NCBI GenBank assembly: GCA_950097015.1
Contig: CATNEN010000032.1
Span: forward strand, 2,766,501 to 2,830,500
Source: Macrostomum hystrix
Taxonomy: Eukaryota; Platyhelminthes; Macrostomidae
Reading direction: 5' to 3'
DNA: 64,000 bases
Below, in pieces: positions 30,888 through 44,900 of the stretch. Both the position numbers and the translations under genes were made by a program. Under the pieces are notes generated by a model that was not told where the DNA came from, made no database searches, and saw nothing but the letters and a program-made list of their open reading frames with translations. The first letter of the stretch is position 1. Every line of letters begins with the position of its first letter.

Positions 30888-33800
30888 TCAGTGCCGATGC
30901 TGCGAGTTTGTCGCCGCCGTTTCCGCCCGCCGTTGTCTGCGTTTCTGTCGTTTTCGACGTCGTCGTTTTTGTTCGGCACGACGGGAAGCCTTGGATGACT
31001 TCGGCAACGGCTGGGGCGGCGGCTCCCGTCGAGCAATGATCCCAAGTCGTCGGCCAAGTCGTCGGACCTTCTCGATAACCTCCTCCTGCATCAGTTTGAA
31101 GCACATAGCGAATACTGAGAGACCGACGGCCACGTACAGAGTGGTGGCGATGAGCTTCTCCTTAGGGTTTTGCGAGTCCACCTCAGTGCCTGCGGGAATA
31201 TGTAACCCAGCTGTGAAATGGGTGCCATGGCATCAGCTGGGGTAGAAATTGGGCCGACCTTCTCAGTCCACGGACTGAGCAGCTGTACACAGCCTTTGGA
31301 AGCCGTGTGCAGTAGCTGCGGCTGTGGCACTGGCTGAGCATCAGGCGCAACTGGTCTTTGTGTAGTTAGTATCTGTCTTCCACATACTTTTACATCTTAT
31401 TTAGCGAGAACGATTCTCCCTCTTTCATGAGAAAAAAAGAGTTATGTGGCGGGCAATAAGTTTTGCCAAATTTGTATGTAAGTGAAGACTTGACTAGGAG
31501 TTTGGGGTTAAAGAAGGTGTAAAGAGCTTGTTAAGAAAACACAGCATGAATTCAATAAAAAAATGGCGTCAACGTCTTTCTGTCTCCGCCGGGGCTCCCA
31601 AGAAGCGCTTAGAAGACAGTTTCAAGTTTTAACGACACAATTTTTTCTACCTTCCACCTTCTTACAGGTAAAAGACAATTAACGCGAAGTTGGTTAGCAT
31701 CTGTCCAATTGTCTCCAGGCGTTATCGGGCTGGCAAGAGAGTGAGGTAGAGAGTGGTTGGCCTACTCAAGCTGGCGCCATACGTCTTGGCTGGAGTTGAC
31801 AGGAATTCTCAGCTCCCATGCAGTGTGGGAGAAGTGGAATTGAGGAAAACGACAGTCTGTGGAAAATACTAGGAAATAGCCTTGACGACTAAAAAAGAGA
31901 CTGCTTGTGGGATGGGTGGGAAAAGAAAGTCTAGCCTAGCCAGCATAAAGCAGCTCGTTCAAAGCACCTTGGGCAATCGGCGTCTAGAATTTCTATTTGC
32001 CATCCTGCCGCTGCTTCTTCGCGGCCAAGCGGAGATGCGATAGTCTCAAAATGCGCTGGTGCAAGTATGTGCCGGGGGGCAGTTGATGCTACAGTCCGTT
32101 CGCGATGCCTTTACTGGACAATATTAGGCCCGGAGATTTAGGTAAACACATGGCGGGAAGAGTAGGAAGGGAGGGCGCTCCTACCAGGCACAATGTCGCC
32201 GAATCCGATTGTGCTGAGCGTGATGAAACAGAAATAGGACCACTTGATGTAGTCTGCCTGCTCCCAGATGGTGAATAGAAACGAGCCGAAGATCACATAG
32301 CCCAGCATGACAGTCAGCGACAAGCTGAGCGGCACTGTCACCTGGCGCAGCTTCTTGTCGTGCGGACCGCGGCCGCGACTCTTGCGCGCTTTAACATAGT
32401 CGTAGTAGCCTTTGTAATTGTCGGTGCCATTGTAAGCCTCCAGCGAAGATAGAGAAGAACTCGAAGACGAGGACGAGGAAGAGTCCGAGTCGATGGACGA
32501 TCCGGATGGGCTCGGCAGGGTGATGTAGCTGATTGTTCGTGTTAGTGGCTCCACGACAGCTGAGGCAGCTGACGTCTGAGCCTCGGAGTCGTCCTCGTCC
32601 AGCGGCTCCGCTTCTTCTGTCAGCGCCTGGTCGATGTTGGCCCAATCTACCACCGGCGCCCGGCCAATCCCGGTAAGAGAGTCTGGCACTGTCAACGACG
32701 GAGCCAGACAATCTCGACGAGCTCGAAACGGCGATGGTGTCGACTGGCTTCGAGCGAGTCGTCGCTGATGAGGCGCGAGTCGCGATGTGCGGATGGAAGA
32801 CAAACTCGTGAAGCGCCTGTTTTTGTGAATGATTCAGAGTTAAGCTTGAAAATTGGAATTCAAAGCGAATATTTTCATCGCTGTTTTACTGATAGACGCT
32901 TCATGCTTTTTAATATATGACCCGATCAACAAGCAGCGACTCTCAAATCAAATCGTCTCATAAGCAGCTTACCTCGTCGGCGAATCTTCATCAGACTGGT
33001 GCATTGGCTGTCGGTGACGCGTCGCCGGAAGAAGGCGAGCCACAGCTAGGGCTCGTCGTGCCCCTCGAATGTCGCTACTTGCAGTTGCTGATGATGCCGC
33101 CGTCATCGGTAGATCGTCGACAAATAGGACGCGGCCTGTGCCAGCCGGAGTGGACCAAGCGGCCATCAATGGTCGCGCGAAATCTGTCTTGACCCGGATG
33201 ATGTCCAAGCCGTCGTTGGTTCGACGTCCCGTAGAGGCCGAGACCAGCGCTCCATTCGCTTGTGACGTTCCTGCAGATACTGCCGCTGCTGCTGCCGCAG
33301 CGGCTGCGGCTACCTCGGCTGGCCCGCGCGGTTTTACTGAGCACAGACGAAACTGTTTCAAATAGGGCCGGCACATTGTGCTATAGAGCAGTCGGAATCC
33401 GTCGGCCAGGTAGTCGCCAATGTTGTTCAGGTAGAGGAACATCAGGGGAATGCCAAGGAAAGCGCAAAACATTGTGGCGATCATACCCTGCCACGTTTTG
33501 GGAGCTGCGTGACCGTAGCCTGGCGATTTTTAGGTGAAATCATGGAAAAAATTAGGCTCGGTATTTGGAAAAGATGACGAAAGGAATATTTGGAAGCTCC
33601 TGCTTTTAAGAGAGATCCTTCTCCTCTATTCGATGACCAAAAAGTAACGTGCTGTGGACGATTGAAATCTAATCTAAAGGCTTTTTTGCATTGCTATCAA
33701 ATGACTCGTTTTGTTGTACATTTATTTGAGTTCAAATGAATTGGGTAATAAAAATGTACACGATCATGCATTCCGTCCTCATTCGATGGCTGCGTGAGCG

Positions 33801-36800
33801 AACCTATAGTCCTTCGTTTGGACCGTCCCAAAGTCTTTAATAATTAAACCTTAAATTTTTTCTCCTAGTCATGCTTCATGCTAAAAGCTTGAGTTACGCT
33901 AATCCCTCTATTAGCTTAAGTACTTGCTTATTAGCTTAATTGTTTGTTGAAGCTCATCTGTTTTATGCAACAAGTAAAGCCCTTTCGGCTGATAAGGCAG
34001 CTAAATTAAACTTTACTATATCAATGGATGTCAAAAGTTGAGTCGGTCCAACTCAAAGACCAGTCTGTGACTGGTAGCGCATGTGATTTGATTTGACAGG
34101 CCAGGTTGCAATGGCTGCTATGTATTCTACTCGTAGACATTTTCGGCCTGATTTTGTCGATAGGGAAACGCGATTCCCTCGGGCAGTAATCAAAGGTCAT
34201 TAACGATAATGGAGTGGCATCTTTCAATATTAACACTGCACACTTGTTGATTCTGCTTCTGCTGCACATAAGTGGAAAATCTCTTTACTCGGCTGAATCG
34301 AAGCTAGACAATTCGAAGATTTGCTCTTGTGCTGCAGGAGTACTTCAAGCGTGTGTGTAGCATATGTGATGCGTATGCAATCTCACAGTACAAGCTATAT
34401 GCTGCCAGCCACAGTGAGTAAGCTGAGATTTTTCCCACGCGGAGATTAAACGGCCTAATTTCTGCTATCGTGCTTTGTCTGGAGTTAATTAACCGACCCC
34501 CAAATACAGCTGAGCAATCAATTAATAATGCCATTCCGCTTAATTTTGTACCTGTACCAAACTCACGCAGCGAAATCGCTAATTGACTATCTTAAAGTGT
34601 TATAACTGAATAAAAAATTTAATCGACTGTCGCTATGAATTGAATAATTGAGTAAGCTGCTGGAATTGATGTTAGCAATCAGCAATCAGGCGGTGCTGGA
34701 AATAGAAGTCGTATAGCTCTACCCAGGTGCACGCAGGTGATCTGAACAATATCACGGACTAGAAACCTGATGCTGCTAACTTGTATCGACGATTTGTTAC
34801 TCTCTTTCTCACTTTCTCTCGCCTCCAAGCCAACTTCCCAATTTTCTACCGGCTTCTCCTGTTCTCTCCTGCCGAGGTCTTTAACTTTGAGAATGTTTAA
34901 CAGAAGTCGTATCTGAGACTACAGCTATTGGGACTACTCCCAAGTATGTCTTACAACTGCAGTCCCTTACAACTGCTACTCTCGGAGTCATGTTCGGAGC
35001 GAGAGTGAAAGCTGCCAGATATCGATTTCTAATGCTGCTGTTGACACTGCAATTTCTGGCCCAGAAAATTGGGGTCAGTGTCTCAAATTCGGGGCTCAGG
35101 CTCAATGCCGCAGCCAGTCATTATTTTCCACCTGCGAATGATGGAAAGGCGTCATTTTTTATATTGAAGCAGAGAGCGAGGTTGGTCATGGGCTCAATCT
35201 TGACCGACACTGCTGCATCACTAGTGCTAACGGCTTCTGGGTGGCCGGAACAGGGAGTGTGAGGCTTTAAGGACAGAACAATATGAAAAGGGAGTGTGAA
35301 GGTGTGGAGATCGGGGCAGAACGGATTTGCGGATGAGGGTGCTGGCGCTGCAGATTTTGCGGCCAGTGTCAGGAGAGCAATTATGAATTATGTAAAAAAT
35401 ACTGTAAAAAAATTGCATAGTCCGGCCGCGAGAGCTAATGGAGATGGTTGTGCTTTCTGGACCAATGTAGACCTTTCTGAGCTCCTCTGTGCACTCAGGA
35501 ACCAGCCCTGCTTCTGACTTTCATTCAGAGTAATATCGGAAGCACTAGTGTACATAGCAGTGATAGATCCTTTACTGAGTTCTTGAACACTACAAATTAA
35601 CGAAATTAATTTTTTTTCGTTTTTGCAAAGGATCGATTCCCAGTAGATAAAAAATAACTATTGAAGCCTGTTGCCTACTCGCTAGCCAACATGAGTGGCT
35701 CCCATGGCGGCATTCCAATCATCAAAGACCCCAGGAGCCGAACAGCTGCGTGCTCTGCCCGAGAAATTCTTCTGAGGAGTGTCAGAGTTCAAAATATCGA
35801 AGACCCAAGGCTCTTAGGCTCTAAAAAATTACAGAATTTCGCCACTGATCGAAGTGTGTCAGTGTCCACGGAACTGCTTCTCCCGTGTGAAGAGAAATCA
35901 GGAAACTCTGGGATTTTCTCTATACCCACGGAGAAAATTTAATGATGGGATCGAAGGAACACTTGCTGGAGAAGATTATTGCAGCAATTGGGATATTTCT
36001 GTTGGATTATTGAAGCGGGGGATGTCTGTAGAGAGTGGGACCCTCCTTGTTTGTCCTCAGAATGGAGGCCGCGGTTGTTGGGGGGTACAACTGGGCAAAC
36101 ATGCCATGATGGAGAAAGAGAATGCCTAATTCTGCACTTTCCACATTCAAGAAAATTTGTTTTCACGTACTGCGTCTACGTGATAGACGTCTCTCTTGTA
36201 GTTTTGTAAATATAGGCCCTGTTGCAGCTCATTTTATAGACGAAGGATGAAAAAGTACCCATCAGTGTTAGGCGCAATACTAGCAACAGCACCATCAACA
36301 ATGCTAGATCAAAGTGAGAAAGATGAAGCTTTCTGCACTGCCACGATGTCCGAACCCGAGGCAGAAGCTAGAATGTCTATTGTTGCAAGTTCGTGCTGCA
36401 CAATCAGAAATGTACAGGGCATTTGTACAGCCAGCATGCATGTTCTAGTAAACATTAACTCAACATTGAACTTTCAATTCGCTCGTACGATGCCAATAGC
36501 TTGTCGAGCTATTAGTCAGACAAACGCCAACAATAAAATTCCCTCACAAGCTTTCAAGTCTGTTTGCAATCTTACCTATAGTGGTGATAACTGTCACCAC
36601 AAACAGAATCGCCCCGGCGAAGTTCCAAGTGTAGTCCCGCTCCGACAGGCTTCCATTCCATCCGTCATCCTTCACAAACACTGTCACGTTGGCAACGATT
36701 CTGGCCACGATTTCGTTGAGCAACCTATGCTGGCTCAGCTGGTTCACTTCAGCGACTGTAGCCGCATCCGACAAAGCTGCTGCCACTGGTGGACGATGGC

Positions 36801-37347
36801 CAGAACTGCTGATGTTGGACTGCGCTGTTGTCTCAAATGACTCTGTAGTTGTTTTCGATGTGGTTGCCGTGGTTACTGGCGGTCCAGCGCAGACCAGCTT
36901 CAGCTCCTCGAGCCAGGCTGCTTGCTGACTGCGTACTCGCTCTTTCAACTGACGCTCGTGCGGCATTTCAATAGCCTGGAAGATCAGGCCACCCACGAAT
37001 GTGTAAGCCACAATCAGGCCTGACAGGCCGATGTGGCTGAATACAAAGGCAACGAATCGCTTGCAGAAGACTTTCGTCTGGCGCAATCGCCGGCGTCGGC
37101 GTTCGCGCCGCTTAAGCTCGCGTCGCTCCTGACGCGAGAGCTTCTGGCGTCGGGACACTTGAGGCGCCATCTTGTTCCCTTGATCGTCTTCCACGGTTTC
37201 AGTTTGGCCCATCTCGGTCTCCTGCTCTTGCTGCTGCTGCTGCTGCTGTATTCCCGACGCATAATGCTGAAAATCGACAATTGAAATCTGTGTTTCCGAT
37301 TCCACTATCATTTTAGCCGTTATTTCAGTTTTGACAGAAGCAGCCAT
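30888..37347 (-). CDS. Two-pore-domain potassium channel (K2P/TWIK family), 4 exons
   Basis: Background K+ channel of the plasma membrane. Exons (minus order) are 37347-36576, 33519-32973, 32816-32185 and 31189-30888, all with GT-AG junctions and matching phases (772, 547, 632, 302 nt; 750 residues). TM1 is SHIGLSGLIVAYTFVGGLIF, pore 1 has TTIGYG (made across the first splice), TM2 is GMIATMFCAFLGIPLMFLYL, TM3 is PLSLSLTVMLGYVIFGSFLF, pore 2 has STIGFGD, and TM4 is TTLYVAVGLSVFAMCF after VDSQNPKEK. The N-terminus has a poly-Gln run and an Arg/Lys-rich stretch. The loop between TM2 and TM3 is about 300 residues, with poly-Ala, poly-Ser and acidic parts, far longer than the usual few tens. The C-terminus is short and very basic. 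Start is MAASVK at 37,345-37,347. The residual introns hold no other gene that I can support. Confidence 0.93.
31190..32184 (-). other. K2P intron 3
   Basis: Intron of 995 bp between the exon ending at pore 2 and the TM4 exon. No gene or clear repeat seen. Confidence 0.7.
33520..36575 (-). other. K2P intron 1 (3.1 kb)
   Basis: It splits the codon within pore-1 (TTIG/YG). Short frames (34,990-35,262; 35,661-35,942; 35,854-36,129) show no recognised motif. Composition is mixed, without a transposon I can name. Confidence 0.6.
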
Positions 37348-38900
37348 TCGGAAGACTTGAAGATCCCTTGTAGAATCCAATAATTCGAACACCAAGCTGA
37401 CATGTTCAGACGTTTATCATTGTGGAAGCGGAACATGAGAGCCATTAAATCGTATACTAATCCGGGTTCGCTTTAAGTTTCACTAAATTTTTTTATAACT
37501 AAGCAGGTCTGGCGATGAGCCAATCAACACTCTCAGTGGCTCCGCAATGCTAAATGGCCCAATAGAAATGTCGCATTCTAAATTTAGCTCGCAGCCGAAA
37601 GTGGCTCGTTTTATTCACTCTGAAGTCGTCGCTGAGAGGACTTCGACCGGGTTTGTTTAAGCAAATAGACCAGGCAAGGGGCGTAAAGTTATAGCCAATC
37701 TGTCAAACTGGGGTCGAGAATTGCTACCAATTTTTTCACTTTACATACTGACGCCTGACATTCGCTCGCACAAAGCGAGAATTGTAAGCTGGTGCAACGA
37801 CTTTGTCTGATCTCTGCCGTCACGAAATGTTGAACCGATCAGAAGTTGAACTGACTGGTTTAGGCGACACACCGGATGGCTAGGCAGAATGGCAAAACGA
37901 AGGCAAGGAAAATTGATGAAAAGTGTGCAAAGCGAATAAACACAAACACAACCAGTACACGGCCCACCAAACTTACAGAGTCGCATATCTGCATAATATA
38001 CTGATTGCCTACGAGGTGAATTTTTATGACTGAAGTCCGACCAACCCGCCCCTGTCCGGACCGTTGTGCAACAAACACCGGGCTCCCTGCTGCGGTGGTG
38101 CGCCGGTTATTGCAGAAATCGGATAGAGCAGAGAAGGCAAAGAGGGAGCGAGGGAACTAGAGTTGATGGGGATGCATTGGGGAAGGCGGGAATTGCGTGT
38201 GACCCAGTTTGTGTCGGTGAAGGGACAGACCGCGGCAGCGACTCCACTGCAAAGTTGATGCATCGGCGAGCTGACTGTCATCTGGTGCCAATTCAGTCAC
38301 GCGCACGGAAAGCTTGGAAATAGCTTTCATTTTACCCTGATTCATCTTAAAGAAACAGCACTTGGCGTCGGTCCCGGTAAGGGTCTGCGAAGTTGCTCAT
38401 GGTCGCCAGGGACAAGCATGAGAATGGCTAGCGAGGCTGCATCTTATCTCGCATCATGAAAACTGTTCGAACTGTTCTCATGGAACGACTAGTTTTCTAA
38501 ATTTCATATTGTATCTATACTACTGTAAGTAATATCATCGAAATTCTAAAATATGTCGTAGGTTCAGCAAGTAGTAGTAATAGACAAACATAAAAAAACC
38601 TATAAATACTCACTGTTTTCTTCATAATAGAGTGACAGAAACAGTTTTGCAGCGAACTTTCACCTGTGCGTCGTGCAGTTTGATCAGTTTGAGCAGTTTT
38701 AGATTTAAGAAAGATAATTTCTCTTATAAAATACGAAATAATGTGCACTCGCGCAGATCGTGACATAGATTGCGCCTAGCTTATCAGAGAGCTCCACAGC
38801 GAGCTTATCAGTTAGCCTCTATTAATTTGAGAGCTGCTTTTCTGTTACTGTATTTGTTATAATAAACTGAATTTTCATTCAGTGTAGAAGGGCCACAAGC
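37348..38900. other. Divergent intergenic region, K2P and SLC1 genes
   Basis: The two genes are transcribed away from each other, so both promoters should lie in this 1.55 kb. I see no clear TATA box or repeats. Frames on both strands lack motifs. Confidence 0.5.
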
Positions 38901-41900
38901 ATGACGGGCGGCGGAAAATGCCGGACCTTCTTGAAGGAGAACCTGTTGCTGATCAGCACCCTGTTTGGTGTCGGTGGCTGGCATCGGGCTCGGCATTGGG
39001 CTGTACTTCGCCAAGCCGGACGACACCTGGCTGCTGTGGATCGGTGCGTGACTGTTGGGCGTGCCTGAGGGATTCATGTATGTTGGAGGCCCAGGACTCC
39101 TGACCAGGAGGTCGGTGAAAACCAGGGAAATATTCAGGTAAGAAACATGAGATGAGGTGCGATGAGGAAAGCTGAGCATTCCTAGCTGCCTTCTCTAGGG
39201 TTTCCTGGCGAGCTGGTGCTCCGTGCCTTCAAGCTGCTCATCCTGCCACTTGTGATTTCCTGCGTGATCAACATCACTGCCAGCAGCAGCATTCGCGCTA
39301 ACGGCACCATGGGCGGCCTTGCAATGCTGTATATCGTCACTACCAACTTTGTGGGCGCGCTTCTCGGCCTTCTGTTTGTAGTGCTTATTCAACCCGGTAA
39401 GGCTGGAACCTAGGACTGCGTGCTATGCACTGGGCTCAAGCCAAGCACCCATTCCACGACAACCACCCTGCTCACGCCAGGCACCCAGCCGACACCGAAC
39501 ACCATCCAACACCGAACACCATCCAACACCAAACACCATCCCACGCCAAGCACATTCGCAAAGCAGCCACCAACACACCGATTACGCAACTTACGCCGAA
39601 ATACACACACAAAGTTCATAGCAATGCAGGAATTTTAATCATATAATCAAAACTTCAGGCTCCTCAGGTCAAGGTGGCGGTGGTGGTGGCAGCGGCGGCG
39701 GTGGAGGTCCCCCAATCAGTCGACTTACCACTTCGGACATCCTGACAGATCTGTTTAGGTTTCTATTCCCTGAAAACTTCTGTCTGTAACTTCAAGACTA
39801 AGATATTGACTAGTACCTGTGACATATTATCTGTTGGTGTCAAATTTCAGAAATCTCATACCTGACAACATCATCACAATGGCGTTTGAGACGGTAGCCT
39901 CTTTATTTCGCTTTTATCGATCTGGTATAAAGAGTCGCTGACTAATGAACAATGTACTATTTTTCTCAGAGTCAGACGGTGTACATGCCCCAGCTAAGCA
40001 ACGGCAGCACTCTTTACGTTCGGCAAAACGGCACCAGCCGGGGCATGAACATCCTGGGCGCCCTGTTCGTTAGCGTACTGTTCGGCTTGGCCACCTCTGG
40101 CATGGGCGGGCGCGCGAGCGAGACATTTCGAGAGTTTTTTGACGCCGTCACCGGAGCTACGACGCTGCTATTGAGCAAAGTAATTTGGTGAGGCTCGTTG
40201 CTCCTGTTATGACGGTGCAGAGCATGATTCGAATATCCATGACTGTTGAAGCTCCTGTTATGACGGTGCAGAGCATGATTCGAATATCCATGACTGTTGA
40301 AGCTCCTGTTATGACAGTGCAGAGCATGATTCGAATATCCATGACTGTTGAAGCTCCTTTTATGACGGTGCAGAGCATGATTCGAATATCCATGACTGTT
40401 GAAGCTCCTTTATGACAGTGCAGAGCATGATTCGAATATCCATGACTGTTGAAGCTCCTGTTATGACAGTGCAGAGCATGATTCGAATATCCATGACTGT
40501 TGAAGCTCCTGTTATGACGGTGCAGAGCATGATTCGAATATCCATGACTGTTGAAGCTCCTGTTATGACGGTGCAGAGCATGATTCGAATATCCATGACT
40601 GTTGAAGCTCCTGTTATGACGGTGCAGAGCATGATTCGAATATCCATGACTGTTGAAGCTCCTGTTATGACGGTGCAGAGCATGATTCGAATATCCATGA
40701 CTGTTGAAGCTCCTGTTATGACAGTGCAGAGCATGTGTAAGAGCCGGCGAAATTTAGATTGTCAGAAAGTACGCACGAGTTTATTTGGCATAACGATTCA
40801 ATATATACGAGCAGGGCAGTGATGAGCACGATGAATAATAAAATAGGCTAAAGCCAGCCCCACCCCCAAGCGGGTGAAAGGCCGACGCCATGTACATTTA
40901 GACCAATCAGACAAGACGAGCCAACGCACAACACACCACGCAGGAACCCCACATTACTCTCCCCCAAGAAAAGCGCAAGGGGAAGCAACAAAAAAAGGCA
41001 ATAAAACACAACGAAAAAAAATTCAAAATGCATAACAAAAATAGTCCAAAAACTACAGTCCCTGTCACACAGTACCTAACTTGGCTACCAAGACGCTCTG
41101 AAATAGTCAGGAGGTCGCCGCTGCCTTCCTGAGCGACGGGGCCCTCCCTGACACTCGCCAGCCGCGGGCTCGCGCAGCAACTCCCAGGTGCCAGGGCCGT
41201 CCAGCTCCGGGTCGTGGCTCGCGTCAGCGGCTGCTGGAAGGGCCGCCGGCTGGCTCGCCGGCTGGGTCGCCGGCTGCGCCGCCGGCTGGGTCGCTGCGTT
41301 GTCAGTTCGGCTGACGAACGGCTTCATTCGATCATGGTGCACCAATAATTTACGCCTGCCGTTCTCGGAGCGCACTCGGTAGTTCACGGGGCCGACCTTC
41401 TTGATGATGGTGTACGGGCCGGACCACCTGTTCGATAGTGACTTACACTGGCCGCGCTTCATCGCCTGGTTCGTCAGCATCACCAGGTCCCCGACCTTAA
41501 ACTCGACAGTCTCGGCGCCTCGGTTGTAAAACGCGTGCTGAGAGCTTTGAGCTGATTGCAGATTCGCTCGGACCACCTGAAAGCCGCGTCGGATTCTTGC
41601 CTGGATGTCCTCGCAGCTCCTCGGCAGGTCCTGTTGCCCTTGGACACCGAGCAGCAGGTCTGCGGGCTGTCGCGGCTCCATGCCCCGCAGAACCTTGAAG
41701 GGCGACTCGCCCGTAGAGCTGTGCGCCGAGCTGTTGTAAGCCCACACAACGTAGGGTAGCAGAATGTCCCAGCTGGTCTGGTTCGCTGCGCAGAAAGCTG
41801 ACAGCATGTTGCCTAACGTTCGGTTGAACCTCTCGACGTTGCCGTTGCCACTGGGATGAAACGGTGATGTCCTCGACTTCTCTGTGCCCAGCGGTGCGCA

Positions 41901-44900
41901 AGTCTCCTTGAACAGCTCGGCCTCGAACTGCCGACCCTGGTCCGAGTGCACGACTTCCGGAACACCGTGTCGCAGTACCACGGCAGTCACCAGGGCCTCA
42001 GCCACCGTCTTGGCGTCGATCTGGCTAAGGGCTGCCGTTTCAACCCATTTTGAGAAGGTGTCAACAAAGCACAGAATGTAGCGCTTACCAGACGCGGTGG
42101 CCGGCAAGGGTCCCTTAATGTCAAGCTGCACGATTGACCACGGTCGGGCAGGCAACGGCTGCCGCACGAGCTCGGCACGGGCTCTCTTCGGCGCTCCCTT
42201 CCGGCGCTGGCAGACCGTACAGCTGCGCACCCAGTCTCGTACGTCTTCGCGCATTTCCGGCCACCAGGCGCGAGCTTGCAGCGCTCGCAGAACTCGACGT
42301 TGTCCGAGATGCCCGGCGCTAGGCAGGTCATGCGCCTGTTGCAGCAGCTCCGCACGCATGTGCTGAGGAATCACTGGCAGCCCGTTGTGAAGCAGCGCGC
42401 CGGCCGGTGACATCGACAGGCCAGGCATCAGTCTGTGAACCGCCGAACTCACAGCAGCAGGGACCTGGAAGTCGGGCTGTAGCATCGCCTGACGGGCCGC
42501 GTGTAGAATCTGGTCCAGGTCTTGCTCTTCCGGCAGGTTGGCGGTCTTAAATTGCACCGCGGCTGCTCGGCTGAGAGCGTCCGGCACGATGTTCTCCTTG
42601 CTAGGCCGGTAAAGGATCTCCAGCGGAAACTCCTGGATGAGCTGCAGCCAGCGCGCCAACCGTCCCGCAGGCTCCTTGGTGTTCAGCAGTCCGATGATCG
42701 GCTTGTGGTCGGTGAACACCTGGATACGGCTGCTATTACTCAGGTACATTCGAAACTGCTTGAGACTCCATACCACGGCCAGGAGCTCTCGGTCCGTGGT
42801 GCTGTAGTTGCGCTCGGCCTTGCTCAGCGTTCTGGAGGCATAGGCCACCGGCAGATCCTCGCCGTCTCGCTCCTGGCTGAGCACCGCACCCAAAGCGACG
42901 GCACTGCTGTCACAGCTGATGGTAACGGGTCGATTGAAGTCTGGCAGCTGGAGCACGGGAGCCTGGGTAAGAGCGTCCTTCAGCTTGGCTAGTGCTGCCG
43001 CATGCTCGTCTGTCCATGCGAAACCCCCAGCGCTTTTCTGTGCCAGATGGTGCAGCGGCTTGGCGATGTCGGAGAAGTTGGGCACAAACCGGCGGTAGAA
43101 GCTCAGCATGCCGAGGATGCGCCGGACGTCCTGGTCCGACCGCGGGTCTGGCATCTGTCTGATCGCCTCGACCTTCTTTGCCGACTGTGCGATGCCGCTC
43201 TCGGAAACCTCGTGGCCCAGGTAGGTGACCTTCCGATAGGCGAAGAAGCTCTTGCCAGGGTTCAGCTTCAGTTCGGCGGACCGCAGACGCTGAAGAACAT
43301 TGGACAACGACTGGAGATGACTCCCGAAGTCCTTGTTGAAGATGATGAGATCGTCGATATAGGCGATGACCTCCTCCCAGCTGAGCCCTGTCATAATGAG
43401 TTCCATCATGCGCTGATAGGTTGCTGGCGCATTGCACATGCCAAATCCCATTTTCCTGAACTGCATCAAGCCGCTCGGAGTGTAGAAAGCAGTTAACGGC
43501 CGGTCCTCCTCCCTGACTTCCACCTGGAGGAAGCCTTGTCGCATGTCGATGGTAGAAAACCAGGTGCAGCCAGCCAGAGAGTCGAGTGCCTGGTGCAAGT
43601 GCGGCAGCGGGTGAGCATCCTTGACAGTGAGGCTGTTTAGCGCTCGCCAGTCTACGCAGACTCGGATGTCATTGTTCTTCTTCCTGACGATCATGAGATT
43701 GCTGGCCCATGGGCTTGAAGACGGCTCGATGACGCCATGTTTTTGCATTTGAGCAAGCTTCTCGTCCACTTGCTTCCTGAAGGCGTGCGGCACACGACGG
43801 GGTCGCTGACGAATCGGATGTGCGCAGTCTTCCAGCTCGATCTTGTGTTGTGCAGCGCCACTCGTCCCTACGTCGAATTAGTGTGCCGAGACCACATCGG
43901 CGAACTGTGTCAGCAGAGCCTTTAGTCGGTCGCCGTCGACTGCTGGCAGATCCGGGTTGATGTTGAATTGGTCCGCAGGGCCTCGCCAGTCGTGCAAGTC
44001 CTCGTCCTCCTCGACGATATCGGCGCTCTCGAAGGTTCCGATGTTCTGGTTGGAGTACAGCGTGACTGGAGTGCATCCCAGATTGCACACCCGCACTGGG
44101 ATTCTTCCATCGTTCGAAGACACTGCGAACACTCGGCAGGGCAGCACTCCAGTTTTGTCAACGAACTCCTGGGAAGGTTCGAAAATGCCCTGGGCCTGCT
44201 TTGTTTCGATTGCCACCTTGACAACCTTCGTCGCTCTCGGCGGCACGACTACAGCGTCTTGAACTCGGGCGATGAGCACCGTGGGAACCATGCAGTAGGA
44301 CGACGACGCTCCTCGTTCAGACTCGGTGCTGCTGAACGGGACGGAAGCCTTGTCAAAGGTAACCGTCTGGGCCTTCTGGTCGATGCTAAATTGCGATGAA
44401 GCCATCCTGCTGATGAAGTCCATTCCAAGGATGAAGTCAGGCCGAATTCCTTTCACCACCAGCACTTCGAGATGGCTGGTCAGCTGCTTGCCCAGTCGCA
44501 CCGACAGGCTTATACTGCCCAGCAGCTCGAGGGTGGTGCCATCCACCGATACCGGTTTAACCTCTGCTGGTTTCAGGTCGTTGCTGACCCCAAGCGATCT
44601 CACGGCGATGTCGCTGATAAGAGATGTCTGCGCTCCGGTGTCCAGCAGCCACCGGCACGGCATGCCATTCGCTAGGCCAGGAATAAAAATAGCATGCAGA
44701 ACGGGATTGCTCCTGTGGGTTGGTGTGGGTCCCGCACCCGTCGCACCAACCCTTAGAAGTTTCCCTGGGCCTTGGATGGGCAGACGGAGGCTTTGTGCCC
44801 CTTCCCTGAGCATTTGTGACAGATGATTGGGTCCAGCTTCTTCTCGCGCTGGCGACAATGAGCTGCCAGGTGCCCGGGCTGACCGCAGCTGAAGCAGGCG

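Noticed and set aside
36247-36840. 197-residue + strand frame
   Set aside because: It overlaps K2P exon 1 on the opposite strand and has no motif.
40185-40822. Open frames through the 51-bp array on both strands
   Set aside because: The unit is a multiple of three, so any stop-free frame stays open; the array is intronic between SLC1 exons 5 and 6.
42522-42992. 156-residue + strand frame and other long frames inside pol
   Set aside because: Shadows of the GC-rich Gypsy pol gene on the other strand.
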